From Gelatiniphilus marinus (GTDB lineage Bacteria > Bacteroidota > Bacteroidia > Flavobacteriales > Flavobacteriaceae), in the NCBI RefSeq assembly GCF_042678305.1, contig NZ_JBHUDT010000002.1: DNA of 64,000 nucleotides; one strand, given 5' to 3'. The translations under genes were made by a program, and so were the position numbers. Below the pieces are notes generated by a model. It worked only from the letters and a program-made list of their open reading frames with translations. It ran no database searches and was not told the origin of the DNA. Shown one piece after another: positions 54,353-62,946 of the stretch (the first letter of the stretch is position 1; every line of letters begins with the position of its first letter).

Positions 54353-54605
54353 ACCTACATATTTTTTTTAATTTAAAGTATTAAACGATGGGTAGCATTA
54401 ACTTGATTAAGTTTTTTTTTGTGCTAAACTTAGGCAAAAATGTAGTGTGTGTAAATTATAAACTGGTTTTGGCAGATTGGAGCGGGAGCGATAGCAGTGG
54501 TTAGCTTTTGGCGAGGGGCGCATCGAGCCAAAACTAGTAACGTATAGCGCGGTTTTTACTTTTTTTAAAAACCCGCCATGAATTATAATAATGTGTATAT
54601 GCAAA

Positions 54606-54636
54606 AAATCCCGCAAACATTAAAGTTTCGGGATTT
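54606..54636 (-). terminator. tRNA-Phe terminator
   Basis: AAATCCCG (54606-54613) pairs with CGGGATTT (54629-54636). It directly follows the tRNA on the minus strand and ends in a T-run. Confidence 0.8.
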
Positions 54637-54642
54637 TTTTTG

Positions 54643-54715
54643 TGGTACCTCCAGGAATCGAACCAGGGACACAAGGATTTTCAGTCCTTTGCTCTACCAA
54701 CTGAGCTAAGGTACC
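54643..54715 (-). tRNA. tRNA-Phe (anticodon GAA)
   Basis: The 73-base minus-strand gene folds into a full cloverleaf: acceptor stem GGTACCT/AGGTACC, D arm GCTC-AGTTGGTA-GAGC, anticodon arm AAGGA-CTGAAAA-TCCTT with anticodon GAA, T arm CCTGG-TTCGATT-CCTGG, discriminator A. The 3' CCA is not encoded, so it is added later. It stands alone with its own promoter and terminator. Confidence 0.98.
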
Positions 54716-54730
54716 TCGCCAAAGCGGTTG

Positions 54731-54761
54731 CAAATATATATTCATTTTTGTTATTCGCCAA
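54731..54761 (-). promoter_or_regulatory. tRNA-Phe promoter
   Basis: On the minus strand TTG (54761-54759), a 20-base spacer and TATATTTG (54738-54731) fit the Bacteroidota consensus TTG-N19/20-TAnnTTTG. It is the best match in this window, and lies 15 bases before the tRNA. Confidence 0.75.
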
Positions 54762-54886
54762 AATAAAAATACAAAAAATTATACTTTTGTAGTATATAAT
54801 TGATAAGCATAGGTTTAAAGTTAATATTATAAAATAATTAAGATTTTAATTGTTGCTGGTTTTGTAATTTTAGCGTTTTAATTTAT

Positions 54887-55615
54887 ATGAATTTAATTAT
54901 TGATGTTGGCAATACCAATGTAAAGCTTGCTGTTTTTAGGGAAGATAACATTTTGAGAAAGGATGTTGTTGATTTAAAGCAACTTTTAAAACATATCGAC
55001 CTGCTTAAAGCTGAGTACAGACCCATAAAACGGGCCATAATATCTTCTGTCGGGAAATTAAACGATGAAGCTATAAACCACATCGATAAGCAATATGATT
55101 TAATGCTCTTAAATTCTCATGCTAAACTGCCTTTTAAAAATTTATATGCTACACCAAATACACTAGGCATAGATAGAATAGCTTTGGTTAGTGCTTCGGT
55201 ACATAAGTTTCCAGAAAACAATGCATTGATTATTGATGCCGGTACCTGCATTACCTACGATTTTGTTAGCAACAAAAACGAATATTTAGGAGGCGCCATA
55301 TCCCCGGGTATTAGAATGCGCTACACATCGCTGCATAATTTAACCGCTAATTTACCGTTGTTAGATACAGAAATGCCTAACGCAGTAACCGGAAATTCTA
55401 CAAACGCTTCAATACATTCTGGAGTTATAAATGGGGTTTTAAAGGAAATTGATGGCCTGATAGAAGATTACGCACTAAAATATCCAGATTTAACAGTTAT
55501 TTTAACAGGGGGCGATGCTAATTTCTTGTCTAAACAATTAAAAAGTAGCATATTTGCCAACTCTAATTTTCTTTTAGAGGGACTAAACCATATTTTACAA
55601 TTTAATTCAATCTAA
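54887..55615 (+). CDS. coaX: type III pantothenate kinase
   Basis: A 242-residue ASKHA-fold kinase for the first step of coenzyme A synthesis. It has the phosphate loop IIDVGNTNVKLAVF, the family motif LGIDRIAL, the second ALIIDAGTCITYDFV and GGAISPGIRMRYTSL. The length is typical. It is the first gene of an operon: its stop shares a base with the next start. Confidence 0.95.
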   Translation: MNLIIDVGNTNVKLAVFREDNILRKDVVDLKQLLKHIDLLKAEYRPIKRAIISSVGKLNDEAINHIDKQYDLMLLNSHAKLPFKNLYATPNTLGIDRIALVSASVHKFPENNALIIDAGTCITYDFVSNKNEYLGGAISPGIRMRYTSLHNLTANLPLLDTEMPNAVTGNSTNASIHSGVINGVLKEIDGLIEDYALKYPDLTVILTGGDANFLSKQLKSSIFANSNFLLEGLNHILQFNSI

Positions 55616-56928
55616 TGATAAAAAAACTTGTAATAGTTTTTATTGCTTTTTTCGCAATCCAGAGTTACGCTCAACAAGGTACAGCTTCGCCATATTCGTT
55701 TTACGGTATTGGAAGCCTTAAGTTTAAAGGTACTGCCGAAAACAGAAGCATGGGCGGATTAAGCATTTATACCGATAGTATCCATGTGAATTTACGAAAT
55801 CCGGCCTCCTATGCTGGCGAAAATCTAGCCTTTTACAACAACCAAACCAGGCCTGTTAAGTTTACGGTTGGTGGCAGTTATACAAGTATAGACTTAAAAA
55901 GCAATTCGGGTAGCGATAATGCTACATCAACCACGTTTGATTATTTAGCGTTATCTGTACCTATGGGTAAATTTGGGTTGGGTTTTGGGCTTATGCCATA
56001 CAGTGCCGTGGGTTATAAATTAGAGTCGCTTAATGCAGACCAAAGACCCGTTAACAGATTTAGAGGAGAAGGTGGCGTTAACAAAGCGTATTTAGGTATT
56101 GGGTATATGCTTGCTAAAGGTTTAAGTATTGGTGTTGATGCACATTATAACTTTGGTAATATACAAAATGCAACCATTGAGTTTCTTTATGATAGCGATG
56201 GCGTACTAACGCAACACCAATCTCGCGAAACTAACCGCTCTGACTTAAGCGGCCTGAATTTTAACATTGGCCTATCTTACAAAAAGATGCTAACCAAAAA
56301 GCTAGAGCTTGTTACAGGCATTACCTATACGCCAGAAAGTAGCTTGACTTCGCAAAACGAGCGTTCGTTTTCTACAATTAGCATTAACCAGAATACAGGG
56401 CAGGAGTTTACAATTAATACAATCGAATTAGACTTGGAGGCCATTGGTTTAAAAGATACCGATTTAATCTTGCCATCCAAATTTTCATTTGGTGCAGGTA
56501 TTGGCGAACCCAGAAAATGGTTTATTGGTGGCGAATACACAACACAAAAAACCAGTAACTTTTCAAATGTTTTATACAGTAGCAGCACTACTAAATTCGA
56601 AGATGCTTCAACCATTTCCTTTGGCGGGTTTTTTATCCCCAATTTCAATACCCTCGATGGGTACTTTAAACGGGTGGTGTATCGCGCAGGTATCCGGTCA
56701 GAAAAAACAGGGTTAAACATAAATAACCAATCAATCAAAGAGTTTGGCATATCTTTTGGAGTAGGTTTACCAGTTGGTGATATTAGAATGTTTTCTAATG
56801 CTAATATAGGCTTCGAAATAGGTAAGCGAGGTACCAAAAACAGCAACTTAATTCAAGAGAATTTTGTTAATTTCCAATTAAGCTTATCTTTGAACGACAG
56901 ATGGTTCAATAAAAGAAAGTACGACTAA
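55615..56928 (+). CDS. outer membrane barrel protein, FadL/OmpP1-like
   Basis: A 437-residue protein with a signal peptide (cleavage near SYAQ) and an extended barrel. Strands are YSFYGIGSLKF, RSMGGLSIY (a hatch-like N terminus with NPASYAG), FGLGFGLMPYSAVGYKLES, SIGVDAHYNFGNIQ and the terminal VNFQLSLSLNDRWF. The N-terminal NPAS motif and the glycine-rich strands resemble the FadL/OmpP1 family of hydrophobic-substrate porins. The substrate is not known. Confidence 0.75.
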   Translation: MIKKLVIVFIAFFAIQSYAQQGTASPYSFYGIGSLKFKGTAENRSMGGLSIYTDSIHVNLRNPASYAGENLAFYNNQTRPVKFTVGGSYTSIDLKSNSGSDNATSTTFDYLALSVPMGKFGLGFGLMPYSAVGYKLESLNADQRPVNRFRGEGGVNKAYLGIGYMLAKGLSIGVDAHYNFGNIQNATIEFLYDSDGVLTQHQSRETNRSDLSGLNFNIGLSYKKMLTKKLELVTGITYTPESSLTSQNERSFSTISINQNTGQEFTINTIELDLEAIGLKDTDLILPSKFSFGAGIGEPRKWFIGGEYTTQKTSNFSNVLYSSSTTKFEDASTISFGGFFIPNFNTLDGYFKRVVYRAGIRSEKTGLNINNQSIKEFGISFGVGLPVGDIRMFSNANIGFEIGKRGTKNSNLIQENFVNFQLSLSLNDRWFNKRKYD

Positions 56929-56946
56929 AAATATAAAATCATTATC

Positions 56947-58329
56947 ATGAAGGCGAAAATTACACTATTATTTACATTTTTATTTGTAGGGTTAAACCTA
57001 ATAAATGCGCAAAGTAACGAAGAAGATATGGCAGCATTGTCAATTATGACAGAGTACGCCAAAGCAAAAAACTACGAGGCAGCTTATAAACCATTTATGG
57101 AGTTAAGGCAGCGCAACCCTAAATTCAACAGAGCCATTTATGTTTATGGCGAGCGTATTTTAGATGATAAAATTGAAAAATCTGCAGGCGCAGATAAAGT
57201 AGCGTATTTAAACGATTTGTTAAAACTATGGGAAGAAAGAGCTACACACTTTGCCAGTAAAACACCAAAGGGCGAATATGCCGCAAAAGCTTGCCAATTA
57301 ATGTACGATTACAAAAAAGAATTAAACAAAACCGATGCAGAGCTTTATGAGTGTTTTGATGCAGCTTACAAGCTAGATAAAGCTACTTTTACCAATCCAA
57401 AAAGCTTATATACTTATTTTTCCTTAAAGGTAGATTTGTATGATGCTGGTAGTAAAGACGCCAAATCCTTGTTTAACAAATACGATGATGTAGTTGAAAA
57501 AATTGAAGAAGAGGTTAAAAATTATTCAGAAAAACTAAATAAGTTAGTTGAAAAAGAAGACGCAGGTACGCCATTAACTAGTAGAGAAAAAAGATATAAA
57601 AAATCGTACTCCAGTTATTTAACAGCTTACGATAAAATTTCTGAAAGTGTAGATAGTAAATTAGGTAAAAGGGCAAATTGCGAAAACCTAATACCGCTGT
57701 ACCAAAAAGATTTCGAAGAATACAAAAACGATGCCATATGGTTAAAACGTGCGGTAAGCAGAATGTTCTACAAAGAATGTACAGACGATCCGCTCTATGA
57801 AAAATTAGTAAAAGCTTACGATGAGTTGTCGCCATCTGCAGATACCAAGGTTTTTGTTGCTGGTATTCTATCTAAAAAAGGCAAAACAAGCGAAGCCGAA
57901 GCCTATTTTAAAGAAGCTTACGATTTAGAAACCGACACCTTTAAAAAAGCTAAATTGGCTAACAGAATTGGTTTAATACTTAAAAAACGAGGACGCTATG
58001 GGCAAGCTAGAGGTTATTATAGAAACGCCTTAAAACTTAATCCTTCAAATGGGCGCCCGCACCTAGCTATTGCAGCTATGTATGCAGCTAGCGCAAACAG
58101 CTGTGGCGATACCACTTTTAACAAAAGAGCAGTATATTGGTTGGCCGCAGACGAAGCTAGAAAAGCAGCGCGAGTAGATCCAACATTGAAAAAGTCGGCA
58201 GCTCAATCGGCAGCTAGTTATACCGCAAAAGCACCATCAAAAGCAGATATATTTAGTGCCGCAAACTCTGGTCAAGTTATAAAAATTGGTTGTTGGATAG
58301 GGGCTTCGGTTACCGTGCCATCGGTTTAA
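56947..58329 (+). CDS. secreted TPR-repeat protein
   Basis: A 460-residue protein with a signal peptide (near INAQ). The N-terminal part has TPR-like helices (AYKPFMELRQRNPKFNRAIYVYG). A central charged coiled coil (about 180-230) carries VVEKIEEEVKNYSEKLNKLVEK. The C-terminal part has TPRs (AEAYFKEAYDLETDTFKKAKLANRIGLIL, GQARGYYRNALKLNPSNGRPHL). It follows the barrel gene by 18 bases and precedes lptC, so it may support outer membrane biogenesis. Not a recognised family. Confidence 0.8.
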   Translation: MKAKITLLFTFLFVGLNLINAQSNEEDMAALSIMTEYAKAKNYEAAYKPFMELRQRNPKFNRAIYVYGERILDDKIEKSAGADKVAYLNDLLKLWEERATHFASKTPKGEYAAKACQLMYDYKKELNKTDAELYECFDAAYKLDKATFTNPKSLYTYFSLKVDLYDAGSKDAKSLFNKYDDVVEKIEEEVKNYSEKLNKLVEKEDAGTPLTSREKRYKKSYSSYLTAYDKISESVDSKLGKRANCENLIPLYQKDFEEYKNDAIWLKRAVSRMFYKECTDDPLYEKLVKAYDELSPSADTKVFVAGILSKKGKTSEAEAYFKEAYDLETDTFKKAKLANRIGLILKKRGRYGQARGYYRNALKLNPSNGRPHLAIAAMYAASANSCGDTTFNKRAVYWLAADEARKAARVDPTLKKSAAQSAASYTAKAPSKADIFSAANSGQVIKIGCWIGASVTVPSV

Positions 58330-58369
58330 ACAAACAATTAAAGTATTGAATAGCTATTCAATATAATTA

Positions 58370-58924
58370 ATGAAAAAGACATATAAATATTATTTACTAA
58401 ACATAGTCACAACATGCGTTGTGGCTTTGTTTTTTTCGTGTAAGGATAACTTTAAAGAAGTCCAGAAAATGGGCATATCAGAAAACGAACCCATTGGCAT
58501 TGCCGAAAATATCAACTTAATACATACCGATTCGGGCAAGGTAAAGGCCATTCTTTTAAGTCCGAAAATGTTAAATTACCAAAACAGGGATTTTCCTTTT
58601 TTTGAATTCCCCAACGGCATCACCTTAGATATTTTTGACGACCAAAACAAAAAAAACGTTGTTGTGGCCGATTATGCCATAAATTACAGCGAAACAAAAC
58701 TAATAGACCTTCAGGGCAACGTAAAAATAACAACCAGCACAAACGATACCCTATATGCCGAACAATTGTTTTACGACCAAGCTACAGAGTGGTTGTTTAC
58801 CAATAAACCCGTAAAATTTGTAAAGCAAGGCGATGTGTATTTTGGCAATGGTTTCGATTCTAATTCAAAATTCAGCAATGCACAAGTACTTGAATTAACA
58901 GGTACCATGACTTTAGATGAATAA
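58370..58924 (+). CDS. lptC: LPS export protein LptC
   Basis: A 184-residue protein with a lipobox-like N terminus (FFSC, Cys at 24). The rest is a beta-jellyroll typical of LptC/OstA: KVKAILLSPKMLNYQNRDFPFFEFPNGITLDIF, DYAINYSETKLIDLQGNVKITTSTNDTLYAEQLFYDQATEW and FGNGFDSN. LptC carries LPS from the inner membrane ABC transporter to LptA. In this phylum it is often a lipoprotein form. Confidence 0.87.
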   Translation: MKKTYKYYLLNIVTTCVVALFFSCKDNFKEVQKMGISENEPIGIAENINLIHTDSGKVKAILLSPKMLNYQNRDFPFFEFPNGITLDIFDDQNKKNVVVADYAINYSETKLIDLQGNVKITTSTNDTLYAEQLFYDQATEWLFTNKPVKFVKQGDVYFGNGFDSNSKFSNAQVLELTGTMTLDE

Positions 58925-58992
58925 CGGCAAGTTATCAAACCCTGCTGTTATATTTTGATTACCTTTGCAAAACATAATCTACAAATTTAAAC

Positions 58993-59187
58993 ATGAAATA
59001 TTCTAAGATTTTTCAATACGCTTATTTGGTATTTGCCGTTTTGTTTATTTACGATGGCATTTCAAAATGGAACAACGGCACACAAGAAGCCTATGTTTCG
59101 TTGGCATTGGGCGTACTTGCTGGATTTGTGTTTTTCTTCAGAAGAAAGTTTGCCAAAAAATTGGAAAACAGAAACAATTCAAAGTAA
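58993..59187 (+). CDS. small two-helix membrane protein
   Basis: A 64-residue protein with two hydrophobic helices (about 8-24 and 34-50) and a basic end (RRKFAKKLENRNNSK). The following gene starts at the very next base, so it is cotranscribed with the CNNM-type gene. The function is unknown. Confidence 0.7.
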   Translation: MKYSKIFQYAYLVFAVLFIYDGISKWNNGTQEAYVSLALGVLAGFVFFFRRKFAKKLENRNNSK

Positions 59188-60477
59188 ATGGGCACTTATG
59201 GCATTATTATAATTGTTTCATTAATACTGTCGGCTTTTTTTTCGGGTATGGAGATCGCCTATGTGTCTTCAAACAAAATCCACATAGAAATTGAAAAAAA
59301 ACAAGACGGTATTCTTGCAAAAATACTAAGCAGGCTCACTGCAAAACCTTCTAAATTTATTACCACCATGCTTATTGGCAACAATATTGCGTTGGTTATC
59401 TATGGGTTTTTTATGGGCGATGTACTTGTTAATTGGTTTCAGTCTATGCTGCCAGCGGCGTCGGGTTTTCTAAATTACATGCTAACCGATTTAAGCTTGC
59501 TCTCGCAAACCCTTATCTCGACACTGGTAATATTAATTACAGCAGAGTTTTTGCCAAAAGTGTTTTTTCAAATTTATTCAAACACGCTTATTAAGGTTTT
59601 AGCGGTACCGGCCTATGTGTTTTATCTGCTCTTTACCTTTATTTCGGATTTTGTGATGTGGATATCAGATTTACTGCTAAAACATCTGTTTAAAACCGAA
59701 GGCGACCAAATACAGCTCTTTTTTACCAAAGTAGAATTGGGCAATTACATTAGCGAGCAAATGGAATCTGTAGAAGCACATGAAGATATAGATTCCGAGA
59801 TTCAAATATTCCAGAACGCCTTGGAATTTTCTGAGGTTAAAGCCCGCGAGGTCATGATTCCAAGAACCGAAATCATAGCCGTAGAAATTAACGAATCCAT
59901 AAAAACGCTTAACGCCCTTTTTACCGAAACGGGCTGTACCAAAATTTTGGTTTACAACGAAACGGTCGATGATATTTTAGGCTACGTACATGCCTTCGAG
60001 CTATTTAAAAAACCAAAAAACATTAAATCGGCCATGGTACCGGTAGAGTATATCCCGGAAACCGTACTTATAAAAGACGTGCTAAATGTACTTACAAAAA
60101 AGCACAAAAGTATTGCAGTGGTTTTAGATGAATACGGCGGTACCAAAGGCATGATGACTGTTGAAGATATTGTTGAAGAACTTTTTGGCGAAATTGAAGA
60201 CGAGCACGATACCGTGGTTTTAACAGAAGAACAAATTGATGAGCAGCATTACATGTTTTCGGCACGATTGGAAGTCGATTATCTAAACGAAACCTACAAA
60301 CTGAATCTTCCGGAAAACGAAAATTACGAAACCCTGGGCGGATTGATTGTTAACCACACCGAAGAAATTCCCGCTAAAGACGATATTGTTGTTATAGACA
60401 ACTTTCAGTTTACCATTTTAGAGGTATCAAACACTAAAATAGATTTAATAGCCCTTAAATGTTTGGAAGACGATTGA
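59188..60477 (+). CDS. CNNM/CorC-type membrane protein with CBS domains
   Basis: A 429-residue protein. The N-terminal DUF21/CNNM region has about four helices (SAFFSGMEIAYVSSNK, ISTLVILITAEFLPKVFFQIY). Next are two CBS domains (VMIPRTEIIAVEINESIKTL; EYGGTKGMMTVEDIVEELFGEIEDEHD) and a C-terminal CorC-type domain (NYETLGGLIVNHTEEIPAKDDIVVI). CNNM proteins transport or sense magnesium. Distinguishing it from GldE, a related gliding protein, is not possible by eye. Confidence 0.85.
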   Translation: MGTYGIIIIVSLILSAFFSGMEIAYVSSNKIHIEIEKKQDGILAKILSRLTAKPSKFITTMLIGNNIALVIYGFFMGDVLVNWFQSMLPAASGFLNYMLTDLSLLSQTLISTLVILITAEFLPKVFFQIYSNTLIKVLAVPAYVFYLLFTFISDFVMWISDLLLKHLFKTEGDQIQLFFTKVELGNYISEQMESVEAHEDIDSEIQIFQNALEFSEVKAREVMIPRTEIIAVEINESIKTLNALFTETGCTKILVYNETVDDILGYVHAFELFKKPKNIKSAMVPVEYIPETVLIKDVLNVLTKKHKSIAVVLDEYGGTKGMMTVEDIVEELFGEIEDEHDTVVLTEEQIDEQHYMFSARLEVDYLNETYKLNLPENENYETLGGLIVNHTEEIPAKDDIVVIDNFQFTILEVSNTKIDLIALKCLEDD

Positions 60478-60483
60478 TTTCAG

Positions 60484-60512
60484 TCTCCAGTATTCAGTAT
60501 TCAGTTGGCAAT
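60484..60512 (-). repeat. CTGCCAACT/CTGAATACTG dispersed repeat, copy 3 (inverted)
   Basis: On the minus strand it reads TTGCCAACTGAATACTGAATACTGG, related to the copies at 9724-9758 and 52831-52860. It lies just after the CNNM-type gene. Confidence 0.55.
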
Positions 60513-60596
60513 AGCGGAAAAAAAAACACTGTTTCGTTAAACTTAACTTGTTCCAGTTTCTCATAATATATTATAACTATATCATTTAACACAATT

Positions 60597-60614
60597 AAAG
60601 CCTCTTTAGGCTTT
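60597..60614 (+). terminator. hairpin terminator of the coaX-CNNM operon
   Basis: AAAGCCT (60597-60603) pairs with AGGCTTT (60608-60614) around CTTT, followed by TTA-rich sequence. It lies 120 bases after the CNNM-type stop. Confidence 0.6.
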
Positions 60615-60734
60615 TATTATTAAACAGAAAATGGTATTTTCGCGCACTGTATTTTATCAAAAAAACGATTAGATACTGTAAATAACTTAATAAGCTAAAT
60701 CCACAATCAGGATTTTTTAAACCTTTAATTACAA

Positions 60735-62891
60735 ATGGCAGTTTTAAATAAGATTAGGCAACGCTCACTTTTTTTAATATTAATAATAGCATTGGCGTTA
60801 TTTTCTTTTGTATTAGCAGATTTATTTAAAAATAGCGATGCGCTAACATCGAAATCGCAAAATATAGTCGCTACTATTAACGGAAAAGACATTACCCGCG
60901 AAGATTTTTTGCAAAAAGTAGAAATAGCCCAACAACGTGCTGGTGCAACAGCAACAAACACACAGGTAATGAATAGTGTTTGGGAGCAGGAAGTTAGGCA
61001 AGCCGTTATGGAAACCCAATATGAAACCCTGGGAATTTCCATAGAAAAAGACCAAATGAGAGATTTGCTAAAAACGGCAATGGCTACCAATCCGGAGTTT
61101 TTAAACGAAGCCGGTTTATTTGACGAAAACAAGCTAAACGAATTTATAGCCAATCTTAAAGAGCTATCACCTCAACCTGGTTTTATTGGCGGGCAACCTT
61201 TAACTTTTGCAGATTGGGTTAATTACGAAAAGCAACTGGCAAACAATGCCTTAAGCCAAAACTATTTTAATTTGGTTAAAGCGGGTTTAACCGGCACACT
61301 GGCCGAAGGCGAATTAGAGCACAAATTACAAGGCCATAAAGTAGATATTAAATATGTACAAGTCCCTTACACATCGGTTGCAGATAGCGTCGTAAAGGTT
61401 TCAAAATCAGATGTCTCGACGTACATAAACAAGAACAAAGAAAAATTTCAGGTTGAAGCTTCAAGAGATATAAGATACGTAGAGTTTAAAGAGGCCGCAA
61501 CCATAGAAGACGAAAATGCCATCAAAACAGAATTGGCAAAATTGTTAAACGATAGGGAAGAGTACAACGAGGGCTTAAAGGCTAACGAAACCATTGTTGG
61601 GTTTTTAAACACAAAAGATGACGAAGAGTTCATCAATTCAAACTCCGATGTTAAATTCGATAAGCGGTTTGTATTTAAATCGTCGTTGCCTGCCACTGTG
61701 GGCGATAGTATTTTTAAGCTTAAACAAGGTGAGGTTTACGGGCCTTATAAAGACAATGGCTATTTTAAATTATCTAAAATCGTAGCCGAGAAACAAATAC
61801 CCGATTCGGCAAAAGTACGCCATATATTAATTCCGTTTTTAGGAGCGCAATCGGCTGCCCCAGATGTAACCCAAACCGAAACACAGGCCAAAGCTACTGC
61901 CGATAGCCTTTTAACTGTTTTAAAATCCAACAGATCTAAATTTGGCGAGTTTGTAAAAGAGTTTTCTTCAGACCAAGGAAGCATTCAAAACGAAGGGCGC
62001 TACGATTGGCATCCTTACAATACCATGGTGCCAGAATTCAACGATTTTGAATTTGAAGGTAAAGTAGGCGACTTAGGCCTTGTAAAAACTGTTTTCGGTT
62101 TTCATATTATTGAAATTGAAGGTCAGAAAAACAAAAAGAGAGCCATTCAACTTGGTACAATTGCCCGTAAAATAGAACCATCTGAAGCTACAATTTCAAA
62201 AGTGTTTAGAGACGCTTCGAGCTTCGAAATAAAAGCTGGAGAAAACGATTTTCAAGAGATTGCAAACCAAAACAAATATACGGTAAGACCCGTAAACGGC
62301 ATAAAAGCATTAGACGAAAACATCCCTGGTGTTGGCAACCAAAGGCAAATAGTGCGCTGGACTTTTGAAGACGATGTAAAAGTTGGTGCCATTAAGCGTT
62401 TTAACATAAATAACGGTTATGTTATAGCGCAATTGGTAGCTAAGCATAAAGAAGGCCTGCAAAGCGTTGAAGACGCATCGGCCATTGCCATACCTGCAAT
62501 ACGTAAAGAGAAAAAAGCTAAAATTATTAGAGATAGAATATCCGTAAATACTTTAGAGGATTTGGCTGCAGCCGAAAACACTACCGTTAGAACCGCATCG
62601 GCCATTACCATGAAATCGCCAACCCTTGCAGGTGCCGGTAGAGAACCTATTATTGTTGGAGCTGCCTTTGGGTTGAACGAAGGCGAAACGTCTCAGTTAA
62701 TTGATGGTGCCAATGGTGTTTATATGTTACAAGTTACAAAAGTAACGCCAGCGGTTGAGTTGGATAATTACCAAACCTTTGCAAATCAAGTTGAAGCTCA
62801 AAAAGTAAGCGTGGTAACAGCAAAGTTATATAACGCTTTAAAAGAAGCTGCCGAAATTGAAGATAACAGGGCGAAAACCCAAATTCAATAA
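60735..62891 (+). CDS. PpiD/SurA-like peptidyl-prolyl isomerase
   Basis: A 718-residue periplasmic chaperone anchored by one N-terminal helix (SLFLILIIALALFSFVLADLF). A SurA_N_3 domain (ATINGKDITREDFLQKVEIAQQRAG) is followed by a parvulin domain (AKVRHILIPF...FGEFVKEFSSDQGS..GRYDWHPYNTMVPEFNDFEF..FGFHIIEIEG) and a second chaperone part. It matches the architecture of PpiD and is longer than E. coli PpiD. Likely role: folding of outer membrane proteins. Confidence 0.9.
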   Translation: MAVLNKIRQRSLFLILIIALALFSFVLADLFKNSDALTSKSQNIVATINGKDITREDFLQKVEIAQQRAGATATNTQVMNSVWEQEVRQAVMETQYETLGISIEKDQMRDLLKTAMATNPEFLNEAGLFDENKLNEFIANLKELSPQPGFIGGQPLTFADWVNYEKQLANNALSQNYFNLVKAGLTGTLAEGELEHKLQGHKVDIKYVQVPYTSVADSVVKVSKSDVSTYINKNKEKFQVEASRDIRYVEFKEAATIEDENAIKTELAKLLNDREEYNEGLKANETIVGFLNTKDDEEFINSNSDVKFDKRFVFKSSLPATVGDSIFKLKQGEVYGPYKDNGYFKLSKIVAEKQIPDSAKVRHILIPFLGAQSAAPDVTQTETQAKATADSLLTVLKSNRSKFGEFVKEFSSDQGSIQNEGRYDWHPYNTMVPEFNDFEFEGKVGDLGLVKTVFGFHIIEIEGQKNKKRAIQLGTIARKIEPSEATISKVFRDASSFEIKAGENDFQEIANQNKYTVRPVNGIKALDENIPGVGNQRQIVRWTFEDDVKVGAIKRFNINNGYVIAQLVAKHKEGLQSVEDASAIAIPAIRKEKKAKIIRDRISVNTLEDLAAAENTTVRTASAITMKSPTLAGAGREPIIVGAAFGLNEGETSQLIDGANGVYMLQVTKVTPAVELDNYQTFANQVEAQKVSVVTAKLYNALKEAAEIEDNRAKTQIQ

Positions 62892-62915
62892 TACAAGCAA
62901 AAAAACATTTAGATT

Positions 62916-62936
62916 AAGCCTCATTAGTTGAGGCTT
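62916..62936. terminator. bidirectional hairpin terminator
   Basis: AAGCCTCA (62916-62923) pairs with TGAGGCTT (62929-62936) and is followed by a T-run. It sits between the PpiD-like gene and the convergent GHMP kinase. Confidence 0.85.
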
Positions 62937-62946
62937 TTTTTATGCT

